DNA of 64,000 nt from Hymenobacter lucidus (GTDB taxonomy: Bacteria; Bacteroidota; Bacteroidia; Cytophagales; Hymenobacteraceae). Location: positions 248,001 through 312,000 of the forward strand of contig NZ_JAJADR010000002.1 of NCBI RefSeq assembly GCF_020447265.1, given 5' to 3'. The position numbers and the translations under genes are program-made. Below the pieces are notes generated by a model. That model was not told the origin of the DNA and made no database searches. It saw only the letters and a program-made list of their open reading frames with translations. Of the stretch, positions 33,726 to 41,289 are shown piece by piece (position 1 is the stretch's first letter; every line of letters begins with the position of its first letter).

Positions 33726-34361
33726 ATGCGTCTTCCCTCCTCTTCTTCTTCCGTCGATTTGCTGCCCAAGATTATCATGGGCGTCGACCCCGGCACCCAG
33801 ATTATGGGCTACGCCGTGATTGAGGTGCAGGGCTCCCGCGTGCAGGTTATCTGCTACGACGTAATCGATATGAAAAAGCTGGGCACTAACCACGCCCTCA
33901 AGCTCAAGAAGATATTCGAGCGGATGCTGGAGCTCATCGACGAGTACCTGCCCGACGAGCTGGCCATCGAAGCCCCGTTTTTTGGCGTCAACGTGCAGAG
34001 TATGCTCAAGCTGGGCCGGGCGCAGGGCGTGGCCATTGCGGCCTGCCTTTCCCGCCAGATTCCGTACGTCGAATACGCGCCCACCAAGGTGAAGCAGGCC
34101 GTGACAGGCTCGGGCTCGGCCAGCAAGGAGCAGGTAGCCAAAATGCTGCGCCAGACCCTGAAGCTGCCGCCCATCGAGGAAGCGCCCAAGTTCTTAGACG
34201 CCACCGACGCGCTGGCCGTGGCCATGTGCCACCACTACCAGAAAGGCAACAACGTGAAGGCCGGCACCAAGAGCTGGGACAAATTCCTGACCGACAACCC
34301 CGACCGGATGAGCAGCGCCACCGGCACCAAGAAAGCCCCGGCCAAGGCGAAGGCGAAGTAG
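33726..34361 (+). CDS. ruvC: Crossover junction endodeoxyribonuclease RuvC
   Basis: RuvC cuts Holliday junctions after RuvAB branch migration. The ATG at 33726 gives 211 residues; longer readings run into the divergent gene. The RNase H-like fold starts at KIIMGVDPGTQIMGYAVIEV (catalytic Asp21). The catalytic Glu is in DELAIEAPFFGVNVQS and the C-terminal acidic cluster in DATDALAVAMCHHYQ. The C-terminus carries an extra lysine/alanine-rich tail (APAKAKAK) beyond the usual length. The other ruv genes are not in the window, as is common in Bacteroidota. Confidence 0.95.
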   Translation: MRLPSSSSSVDLLPKIIMGVDPGTQIMGYAVIEVQGSRVQVICYDVIDMKKLGTNHALKLKKIFERMLELIDEYLPDELAIEAPFFGVNVQSMLKLGRAQGVAIAACLSRQIPYVEYAPTKVKQAVTGSGSASKEQVAKMLRQTLKLPPIEEAPKFLDATDALAVAMCHHYQKGNNVKAGTKSWDKFLTDNPDRMSSATGTKKAPAKAKAK

Positions 34362-34367
34362 GTGGTG

Positions 34368-34657
34368 GGGTAATGTGCTCAGGTGGTTGAATGTGCTAAA
34401 TATGGGGAATGTGGAAAATGTGTTAAACCCGTGTCATTGCGAGGACGAAGGACGAAGCAATCTGTCCTCTGCTAGTGACAAACATCCTTTTATCAGAAAG
34501 CCCTTTCCAGAACGTTCTGGAAAGGGCTTTTCAATTAATAATACTTAGCACATTTCAGAGGACGGATTAGCTGCGCTGTCTTGCTGATGCCACGGCTGCG
34601 CCCCGCAATGACACATTCCCCACATTTAGCACATTCAACCACCTGAGCACATTGCCC
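34368..34657. repeat. Large nested palindromic element between ruvC and the TPR gene
   Basis: Outer arms of about 46 bp (34368-34413 and 34612-34657, two mismatches by eye) contain AATGTGCTCAGGTGGTTGAA and its complement. A second layer starts with TGTCATTGCGAGGACGAAGG (34432) and ends with the matching GCAATGACA near 34606. The centre is a 34-bp perfect palindrome. The element shares its TGTCATTGCGAG...CAATC..GTCCTCTG layer and its AAAGCCCTTT core with the 27.5-kb gap. It is noncoding. Confidence 0.8.
34497..34530. terminator. Perfect 34-bp palindromic terminator
   Basis: AAAGCCCTTTCCAG, the centre AACGTT and the complement CTGGAAAGGGCTTT form one uninterrupted palindrome between convergent ruvC and the TPR gene. 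The outer A and T residues allow termination in both directions. Confidence 0.8.
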
Positions 34658-34658
34658 T

Positions 34659-35726
34659 TCACCAGTTATAGGCGGCGGCCCATTCCTGCAGCTCCTTTAC
34701 CTCGCTCGGGTGCTGCTCCAGCCACTGCTGGCACTCGGGGGCGTCGGGGCGAGCGGCCTGAATCAGGTGGACCAGCGTGGGCAGGTAGCCGGCTTTTTTA
34801 AGGGTGAGGAAGTAGGGCACGTAGTAGTTCCAGGCAAAGCCCGGATGGCCCTCCAGTTTCTGCTCTTCCAGGCCTTCAAACAGTGACGTAAGCTTTTCAC
34901 TCAGCCGCTCCGTCGTCGATTTGTCTTTGTTTTTTTCGTCGTAGTCGAGGGCTGAGTCCATGGTGAGCAGCATGTCGGCCCGGCCGAAGTTGTCGGGCTG
35001 GTTCTTCTTGCCGTTCACCTGTTTGAGCATGGCCGGGGTCATGCTCAGGGTCACGGCATTTTCACCCGTTTTTGTCACGCCTTTACCCATCAGCTTGTCC
35101 AGCATTTCCAAGCCGCCCGCGGCCCGCTTGCCCTGCGGCTCCAGCTGCAGAAAGCGCACCAACGAGAAGACGGAGGCTACCCGGTTCTGCTGCGCCATGA
35201 GCAGCGCCAGCATGCGGTGGGCGCTGGCGTGCCGGGGATTTTTGCGCGCCGCCTGCTGCATACTTCCAATGGCCTCGTCGTAGCGCTGCTGACTGGCCTG
35301 CGTTACGCCAAGGTTGTAGTAGAGCAACCCGCTTTCCGGGAATTTCTTTAGCCCGGCCTGATAGATACGAATGGCTTCCTGAGGCTTTTTCAGATCATCC
35401 AGGGCGGTGCCATAGGTGATGTAGACATTGTCATTGGCGCCTTCATTTTTCAGCAGCTTTTTGCATATCTCCACCACTTCTTCGTGGCGGCCGAGGTTGC
35501 CGTAGGTCATGGCCAGCTCGTACTGGGCCGTGGCGTTGTCCGGCTCCAGCTTCAGAGCCTGCTTGTAGCGTAGCACGGCCTCGTCGTACTTGCCCGCATC
35601 GTGCAGCACCACGCCCTGTCTGATCAGGGCTTTTACGTCTTCATTGGCCGCCGACTGGGCAGCAGCCCCGAACGAGAGGCAGCAAAAGCAAGCAATACAT
35701 ACCCATTTGGCACCGGAATAGCGCAT
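34659..35726 (-). CDS. Secreted TPR-repeat protein
   Basis: The 355-residue protein begins with a signal peptide (to about residue 23, FCCLSFGAAAQS). Four to five tetratricopeptide repeats follow, to about residue 195. Examples are GVVLHDAGKYDEAVLRYKQA, ATAQYELAMTYGNLGRHEEV and LLYYNLGVTQASQQRYDEAI. The C-terminal half (200-355) is not recognised; it has a long acidic helix and ends in a tryptophan. It is probably a periplasmic scaffold; no partner is suggested by the neighbourhood. It converges with ruvC. Confidence 0.88.
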   Translation of the reverse strand: MRYSGAKWVCIACFCCLSFGAAAQSAANEDVKALIRQGVVLHDAGKYDEAVLRYKQALKLEPDNATAQYELAMTYGNLGRHEEVVEICKKLLKNEGANDNVYITYGTALDDLKKPQEAIRIYQAGLKKFPESGLLYYNLGVTQASQQRYDEAIGSMQQAARKNPRHASAHRMLALLMAQQNRVASVFSLVRFLQLEPQGKRAAGGLEMLDKLMGKGVTKTGENAVTLSMTPAMLKQVNGKKNQPDNFGRADMLLTMDSALDYDEKNKDKSTTERLSEKLTSLFEGLEEQKLEGHPGFAWNYYVPYFLTLKKAGYLPTLVHLIQAARPDAPECQQWLEQHPSEVKELQEWAAAYNW

Positions 35727-35780
35727 AGCCGAAAAAGCGGGGAATAAGTGAGGAAGTAGCAGGTGGCTTAAAGCTAGGAA

Positions 35781-36179
35781 TTACAGCCAGTAAACGGCGA
35801 AGAAAATCCCCGTCAAATAGGCCCAGAGCCCAACGAAAGCAATGTGGACGGTGGTTTCGAACCGCTTGCCCCGCCAGAGCTCGGCCGAGTAGCCCACCAG
35901 CTGCACCACCAGCCGGGCCAGCCAGAAGCAGCCCAGGCCCAGAGCTACCACCCGGCCCAGACGTGTGTGCACAAGGTCGGGGGCGCTGCCCAGGCACAGC
36001 AGGCCCATCAGCAGCACCACCAGCGCAATGAACAGCGTGTGGACGTACACCATCTGCCGGTTGATAAGGCTGAGCGGCTTCAGCTCCCCGGCCCAGTTGA
36101 AGTAGCGCGGAAAGCCAGCGTGCAGCAGCGCTAGTCCCACCAGCAGCACTCCCACGATTTTAAGTTGCTGCTCCATCAT
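35781..36179 (-). CDS. Small four-helix membrane protein
   Basis: The 132-residue protein has four hydrophobic helices (about 6-22, 43-66, 78-98 and 112-130) and short charged loops. The family is not recognised. Two ATGs in a row open it (36179 and 36176). Its start overlaps the end of the methyltransferase gene by 20 bp, so it is the last cistron of the five-gene run PhzF-DoxX-DUF2071-methyltransferase-this gene. A role at the inner membrane linked to the methyltransferase is inferred from position only. Confidence 0.75.
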   Translation of the reverse strand: MMEQQLKIVGVLLVGLALLHAGFPRYFNWAGELKPLSLINRQMVYVHTLFIALVVLLMGLLCLGSAPDLVHTRLGRVVALGLGCFWLARLVVQLVGYSAELWRGKRFETTVHIAFVGLWAYLTGIFFAVYWL

Positions 36180-36909
36180 GGGCCAGGATAAAGGCGGATA
36201 CGAAGGGCGTAATTTTCTTTTCCTGCACGAGCGTCAGGCCGGCCGCCCCAAATGCGCGAAGCCAGGTGGAACGGGAATAAAAGTGCAGAAACCCGATGGT
36301 GTAAGCCCAGAAGTTGGCCGCGTCGCGCAGGTGCTCTACCACCACCACGCGCCCACCCGGGGCCAGTACCCGCCGCAGCTCCCGGAAAAAAACCACCCGC
36401 TGCTCCTCGCTCCGGATTTCGTGGGCTGCCAGCAGCACAAACACGTAGCTGATGCTGGCGGCGGGCAGCGGCAGCGCGGCCGGAGTAGCGGGCTGCGTAC
36501 CAGGAAAGGCCGGGTAAGCGGCCCGGGCCCTTCTGATAGAAACCTCGGTGTGAAGCGCGGGGTCGTAGAAGTCGAACACCCGCAGCGGAACCGGGGCAAA
36601 GCGCTGCTGCAGCAGACTGCTGGTTTCATCGAAGCCAGCGTGAATGTTCACGAGCTGGGCCCCGGCGGGTAGCTGGGCCGGCAGCCAACTGAGCTTGTAA
36701 AGCGCCGAACGGTCGTAGACGTAGTACGACACCAACAAGGATACCAGCAGAGGACCGCCCGCCAGCAGCATCAGCAGCAGGCAGTAAGGCCGCCAGGCGG
36801 GGCGGCCAGCGGCTACGGCGGCCAGCACCAGCAGAGCTCCGGCCGCCAAGCCGTAGAAATGCCAGTTGAACCGCACTACGTTCCAGACGCCTTCCAGGGG
36901 TTTTCTCAT
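36160..36909 (-). CDS. Membrane-anchored methyltransferase-like protein with atypical SAM motif I
   Basis: I start at 36909 (MRKPLEGVWNVVRFNWHFYG), where the ATG overlaps the upstream stop as ATGA; the 249-residue product makes sense, whereas the longer reading adds an out-of-family lead. Two helices (about 19-36 and 40-62) precede a Rossmann-like domain. The motif II-IV and late regions look like class I methyltransferases (SYVFVLLAAHEIRSEEQRVV, ELRRVLAPGGRVVVVEHL). Motif I is QLVNIHAGFDETSSLL instead of the usual glycine-rich D/ExGxGxG, so binding of S-adenosylmethionine is not certain. It is coupled to neighbours on both sides. Confidence 0.75.
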   Translation of the reverse strand: MRKPLEGVWNVVRFNWHFYGLAAGALLVLAAVAAGRPAWRPYCLLLMLLAGGPLLVSLLVSYYVYDRSALYKLSWLPAQLPAGAQLVNIHAGFDETSSLLQQRFAPVPLRVFDFYDPALHTEVSIRRARAAYPAFPGTQPATPAALPLPAASISYVFVLLAAHEIRSEEQRVVFFRELRRVLAPGGRVVVVEHLRDAANFWAYTIGFLHFYSRSTWLRAFGAAGLTLVQEKKITPFVSAFILAHDGAAT

Positions 36910-37646
36910 GCCGACCATTGCTCCGTGCGACCTTTCTGCCAGTGGTAAGGAATGTCGGTCATCGTGAAGGCGCTGGCGAGCCGGCACTCCTTCAGGCCCA
37001 GCCCGCTGATAAAGCCGACGGTAGCCGCCTCCACCTGCACCGGACGGGGCCGCCACTCCTCACGCACGCCTTCCACAATGGTAACCCGACGCGCGCCAGC
37101 ATTGTAGGAAAAGGTGAACGGCAGCGGACCAGCAAACCGCCGGGCCTGCGCCCAGCTGGCAAACGGCGACCCGGCCGGTAGCCCGGGTTCCTGCTCCAGC
37201 ATGGCCACCCGGATATCCAGCCCGGCTTTCCGCGACTGAAACGTGAGCTGACCTTGTGTAGCAGTATGCTCAATATCGATGGTGCGGTAGCCGTAGCTAG
37301 TAAACAGGTTGCCCAGCCACTGCATTTTCCGCTTATCGGTATCGGATTGCAGAATGTAGAGGCCGCGCAGCCGCTTGCCGGCCGCCGTGGTGTAGCGCAC
37401 AAACACCCGGTAGCCGATCAGGAAGAAGTCGTGGCCCAGCCAGGCGGGCAGGCCCCGGGGCCGCAGCTGCCGGGTCTGCACAAGGGCCACGGCCACGAAG
37501 CCCCAGGTGTCGTCGAGGGTATCGAGGGTGAGGCACTCCGGAAGCAGGGGCTGCAGCTCGGCCACGGGCACGGCGAAGGTCAGCACGGTGGTGCGGCCCA
37601 GCAGGGCCTCGACGGCAAACGGATGGGAAGCAAGCCAGGCCGCCAT
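36906..37646 (-). CDS. DUF2071-family protein (YqjF-like)
   Basis: The start at 37646 (MAAWLASHPFAVEALLGRTT) gives 246 residues; the ORF continues upstream into the DoxX gene. The sequence matches the acetoacetate-decarboxylase-like DUF2071 fold in outline: TVLTFAVPVAELQPLLPECL near the front, WGFVAVALVQTRQLRP, FFLIGYRVFVRYTTAAGKRLRGLYILQSDTDKR-type residues, and a central strand-rich body. No known enzyme residue set can be assigned. It lies 2 bp after the DoxX-like stop and overlaps the methyltransferase start by 4 bp. Confidence 0.78.
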   Translation of the reverse strand: MAAWLASHPFAVEALLGRTTVLTFAVPVAELQPLLPECLTLDTLDDTWGFVAVALVQTRQLRPRGLPAWLGHDFFLIGYRVFVRYTTAAGKRLRGLYILQSDTDKRKMQWLGNLFTSYGYRTIDIEHTATQGQLTFQSRKAGLDIRVAMLEQEPGLPAGSPFASWAQARRFAGPLPFTFSYNAGARRVTIVEGVREEWRPRPVQVEAATVGFISGLGLKECRLASAFTMTDIPYHWQKGRTEQWSA

Positions 37647-37648
37647 TT

Positions 37649-38041
37649 TTAGGAGGTGGGTTGGGAGGAAGAACTCAGCACAAAGCCGTAATAGTACAGC
37701 AGCAGCGCAAATAAGGCGGCAAAAACGATGTTGAGCTGCTGCCACAAAAGCAGGTCGGCGGCCAGGGCAAACTCCAGCACGTTCATGCTCAGCACCAGCA
37801 GAATCTGCGCCGCCACGCTCAGCCGGAGCCAGCGCCCACTCAGTACCCAGATAGCCATACCTATTTCAGCTACGCCAATGAGCCGAGTAAGCGGCGCGGC
37901 GTAGGTTGGCCCCAGGATGCGGGCCACAATGGCCTCGTGCCGGGGCACCAGGTGCAGCACCTTGCACAGCAGGCCGTTAGCCAGCCATACCGCGGCTAGG
38001 CCGTAGCGCAGCACCGCCTGCAATCCGGAGTGCGGCTTCAC
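37649..38041 (-). CDS. DoxX-like small membrane protein
   Basis: The 130-residue protein has four helices. The first contains LRYGLAAVWLANGLLCKVLH, followed by RILGPTYAAPLTRLIGVAEIGMA and two further helices, which resembles DoxX-like families. Its start overlaps the end of PhzF by 4 bp, and its stop is 2 bp before the DUF2071 start. The role is unknown; DoxX relatives are associated with quinone or redox chemistry in some bacteria, which I offer only as a possibility. Confidence 0.8.
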   Translation of the reverse strand: MKPHSGLQAVLRYGLAAVWLANGLLCKVLHLVPRHEAIVARILGPTYAAPLTRLIGVAEIGMAIWVLSGRWLRLSVAAQILLVLSMNVLEFALAADLLLWQQLNIVFAALFALLLYYYGFVLSSSSQPTS

Positions 38042-38838
38042 GCCTGGCCCAGCTCAATTACGCCCTTCAGATACGTCACGGCGTAGCCGCTCATCAGGGC
38101 CCGGTCGGCGCGCAGCTCGCACCATAAGTCGCCGCCCCGGGCCGACACCTGGCGGGCGCGCAGCTCGTTTTTACCCAGGCGCGCGGCCCAGAACGGAATC
38201 AGGGAAGCATGGGCCGAGCCGGTAACGGGGTCTTCGGGCACGCCCACGCGGGGCGCGAAAAAGCGCGACACGAAGTCGATGCCATTAGTACCGGGCGCGG
38301 TGGCAATAACGCCCACGTACTCCAGGGCCGCTATTTTGGCCATATCGGGGTGCAGGGCCAGCACTTCGGCCTCGGAGGCAAAGAGCGTGACCAGGTCGCG
38401 GGAGGCCAGCACTTCGAGGGGCGTGGCGCGCAGGGCATCGAGCAGGCCGGTGGGGTGCTGAGTTAGCGGCTGGGGCGGGCGCGAGGGAAAGTCGAGGGTG
38501 AAGCGGCCGTCGGCAGCGTGGCGTACCCGCAGCGGTCCGCTCTTGGAGTGAAAGGTAATTTCCTCGCCCTGAAAGTTGAGGTGGCGAAACAGCACGTGGG
38601 CCGAGGCCAGGGTAGCGTGGCCGCAGAGGTCAATTTCGGCAGTGGGCGTAAACCAGCGGATGTCGTAGTCGGCGCCTTCTTTGAGCACGAAAAAGGCCGT
38701 TTCGGCCAGGTTATTCTCGGCTGCAATGGCTTGCATGGTGGCGGCCGGCAGCCACGCGGTGAGCGGGCACACAGCGGCGGGGTTGCCGGCAAAAACCCGG
38801 TCGGTAAACGCGTCAATCTGGTAGAGTGGGAGTAGCAT
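38038..38838 (-). CDS. PhzF-family isomerase-like protein
   Basis: The start at 38838 (MLLPLYQIDAFTDRVFAGNP) gives 266 residues, normal for the family. PhzF proteins have two hot-dog-like halves and isomerise small metabolites. The signature residues are in FAGNPAAVCPL, AENNLAETAFFVLKEG (catalytic Glu), IRWFTPTAEIDLCGHATLASAHVLF (Asp and Gly-His) and a C-terminal EDPVTGSAHASLIPFW. All appear intact, so an enzyme is likely, but the substrate is not known. It is the first gene of the five-gene coupled run. Confidence 0.92.
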   Translation of the reverse strand: MLLPLYQIDAFTDRVFAGNPAAVCPLTAWLPAATMQAIAAENNLAETAFFVLKEGADYDIRWFTPTAEIDLCGHATLASAHVLFRHLNFQGEEITFHSKSGPLRVRHAADGRFTLDFPSRPPQPLTQHPTGLLDALRATPLEVLASRDLVTLFASEAEVLALHPDMAKIAALEYVGVIATAPGTNGIDFVSRFFAPRVGVPEDPVTGSAHASLIPFWAARLGKNELRARQVSARGGDLWCELRADRALMSGYAVTYLKGVIELGQA

Positions 38839-39047
38839 AGCAGGCAGAAAAAAACAGAGGGCTAAAGGTACAGGAAGAACCGGATGCGCCGTAGCTTGTG
38901 GGCTGCCGAAACAGCCGTTTTTGCTGGCGGCGGCAACCACGGAAATTATTTTTACCCCGGCGCAACCCTGCGGCGGGCGGGCTGGTCATGGGCTTAGAAC
39001 GTTAACGTGTCCGGTTATTCTTACTTGTTTATCTGCCTCCTCCGCCT

Positions 39048-39608
39048 ATGGCCGAATCTATTGACGCACTCGTGGAAGGTTGCCGCCGGGGCCGGCCAGC
39101 GGCGCAGCGGGCCCTCTACGAGCGACTGGGCTATCAGCTCATGGGCGTATGTCTGCGCTACTGCCCCTCCCGAGCCGAGGCGGAGGATGCGCTGCAGCTC
39201 ACGTTCGTGAAAATATTTACCCGGCTCGACCAATTTCGGCACCAAGGGCCTTTCGAGGCCTGGGCCCGGCGCATTGCCGTGACTACGTCCCTCAACCTGT
39301 GGCAGCAGCACCAGCAGCGAGGCCTGCATCTCAATACGGAAGAAGCGGCCGAGGTGCACCATCCCGACGGCACCCCCTTCGACCAGCTTTCGGCCGATGA
39401 TGTGGTGCAGCTGATTAATACCCTGCCGGCCGGCTACCGCACAGTTCTCAACCTCTACGCCATCGAAGGCTACACACACGCCGAAATCGGCGAGCTGCTG
39501 GGTATTTCGGAAGGCACCAGCAAGTCGCAGCTCTCCCGGGCCCGCCGCTATCTGGAAGAACGCCTGCAGCAACAGGCTCATACTCCTACTCCTCACTACC
39601 ATGACTGA
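39048..39608 (+). CDS. ECF-type RNA polymerase sigma factor
   Basis: The 186-residue protein has the two ECF sigma domains. Region 2 spans about residues 10-85 (GVCLRYCPSRAEAEDALQLTFVKIF; FEAWARRIAVTTSLN). Region 4 spans about 120-175 (LINTLPAGYRTVLNLYAIEG; THAEIGELLGISEGTSKSQL). There is no C-terminal extension. The stop overlaps the start of the next gene by 8 bp, so the sigma factor and its neighbour are made together. The neighbour's N-terminus is a plausible anti-sigma region. Confidence 0.95.
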   Translation: MAESIDALVEGCRRGRPAAQRALYERLGYQLMGVCLRYCPSRAEAEDALQLTFVKIFTRLDQFRHQGPFEAWARRIAVTTSLNLWQQHQQRGLHLNTEEAAEVHHPDGTPFDQLSADDVVQLINTLPAGYRTVLNLYAIEGYTHAEIGELLGISEGTSKSQLSRARRYLEERLQQQAHTPTPHYHD

Positions 39609-41247
39609 TTTCGAATCGGAAAAACTCTACCACGACCTACGCCGCAAGCTGGAGGGCTACGGCAGTGCGCCACCCGAAACGGTGTGGGCAGGCATTCAGG
39701 AGCAGCTGCCCAAGCGTAAGCGCCGCCGGCCTGTACTCTTGTTGCTTTTCCTGGGCACTGTGCTGGTGGGCCTCACGGTGGGCACGGGCCAGCTGCGGCC
39801 GTTCTTCAGCACCGAGCCAACGGCCCGGCCCGGTGGGCGCTTCGTAGCGGCTACTACCGAGCGGCGGGCAGCTACGGGCATCTCCGAACCAGGCGTAGCC
39901 TCCCCCGCCTTAGCATCGACGCCGGCTACCGCTGCCGCTGCCAGGGGCACTACCACAGCGGTGCCGGCCGCAACGGCATCAGCCGCCGCCCATGCCAGCC
40001 TTACGGCACCCGTTGAAAGAGCCCGTAAAGCCGCCGGCCGGTACGGTACTTCCCGACTACTACTGGCGGGCGCGCCGGCTTCTACCAAACGCTCGTTGGA
40101 CCGTGCAACTGGTGGAGCAGCCGAAACCGAGGCGGAAGCTGAAACGGAGGCTGGCTATTCAACAGCAACCACAGCCGCCAACCGCAGGGGACGGCGCAAA
40201 ACCAGTTGGGCTACCGGCATGCTGGCCAGCGGCACCTCATCCCGCACCCGTATGCCGCGCCTAGGTGCCAGCCGCCGCTCCTCCGAAACGCTAGGTCGTA
40301 TCAGCAGGCCTTCCCGTAGCTATAGCGCCACTGGCACGAGCAGCACTCTTGGCAACGGCAGCCGCCGGGCGGGCCACGGCCGGGCGGTGAGCAGCCACGC
40401 TTCAGGCACCAAAGCAACGGGCTTCCTAGATGGTGAGTCGGGCACTGCCGAAGCTTCTGCCCTGAACGGCAAACGGGCTCGGCAGCCCAACATCAGCAAC
40501 GCACCACTGGAGCTGCGGATGTTGATTACCGCCGCCCCCGAACCTGAGGAACCGGAGGTACGCACCACACGTCGGCGGCCCAACAAGCGCCCGTCCCGCC
40601 GCGAGCTGCGCCTGCGCAACTGGAGCGGGCAGCTGCTACTGGGCTCGGCCCTCACCTACCGGGCTCTGGGCGGCTCACCTACGCAGCTCGAAAAGCTGGA
40701 ACGCCCCAGTCTGGGCTTCAGCGGGCAGGCAACGGCAACCTATGCCCTCTCCCGGCAGCTGGCCGTTTCCGCCGGCCTGGGCTACACCGAGTATGCCACC
40801 GCACTGCGCTACCAGCTCCAGAAAACCTCGCAGGAAAGTGCTATCAACAAGGATTTTCGGGACGTGTACCGGTTTCTGACGGTGCCGATGCAGGCCCAGC
40901 TTACGCTGCGTGGCGGCCCGCGCTGGCGCTACGGAGTGCTGGGCGGCGGCACGCTGGCCTTCCTGGCCGGCGCCCAAACGACTGAGGGCTCGGCCTGTAA
41001 CTGCAAGCAGGTACAATGGCCGAGTGTGCCCGAGGAAATGCCCTTTACCCGCACCAATCTGCTGCTTACCGGGGGGGCTTTTGCCAGCTACCAGTTTGCG
41101 CTGGGCCAGTGGCTCACCATTCGGCCGCAGGGTCAAATTTTCCTGAACTCCCTGGCTACTCCGGCCAGTGGCCGCGCCGCCCGCCGCCCCTGGGGCCTGG
41201 GGGTGCAGGCCGGCTACAGCTGGGACCTCGACCCGCGCAAGCACTAG
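39601..41247 (+). CDS. Putative dual-membrane-spanning anti-sigma protein (inner-membrane helix plus outer-membrane barrel)
   Basis: The 548-residue protein has four parts. A cytoplasmic N-terminus (1-40, EKLYHDLRRKLEGYGSAPPE) is followed by one membrane helix (about 45-62, PVLLLLFLGTVLVGLTVG). A periplasmic A/T/S/R-rich low-complexity linker spans about 70-300, and a C-terminal region of beta-barrel-like alternating strands about 340-548, ending in GLGVQAGYSWDLDP. This matches the layout of the Dma proteins described in Bacteroides, in which an anti-sigma domain is linked through the periplasm to an outer-membrane barrel. The 8-bp overlap with the ECF sigma gene supports a functional pair. 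Anti-sigma activity is inferred. Confidence 0.7.
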   Translation: MTDFESEKLYHDLRRKLEGYGSAPPETVWAGIQEQLPKRKRRRPVLLLLFLGTVLVGLTVGTGQLRPFFSTEPTARPGGRFVAATTERRAATGISEPGVASPALASTPATAAAARGTTTAVPAATASAAAHASLTAPVERARKAAGRYGTSRLLLAGAPASTKRSLDRATGGAAETEAEAETEAGYSTATTAANRRGRRKTSWATGMLASGTSSRTRMPRLGASRRSSETLGRISRPSRSYSATGTSSTLGNGSRRAGHGRAVSSHASGTKATGFLDGESGTAEASALNGKRARQPNISNAPLELRMLITAAPEPEEPEVRTTRRRPNKRPSRRELRLRNWSGQLLLGSALTYRALGGSPTQLEKLERPSLGFSGQATATYALSRQLAVSAGLGYTEYATALRYQLQKTSQESAINKDFRDVYRFLTVPMQAQLTLRGGPRWRYGVLGGGTLAFLAGAQTTEGSACNCKQVQWPSVPEEMPFTRTNLLLTGGAFASYQFALGQWLTIRPQGQIFLNSLATPASGRAARRPWGLGVQAGYSWDLDPRKH

Positions 41248-41289
41248 CGCCACTTGTATTCTTATTAGCTACTCAACCGACACTTTCTG

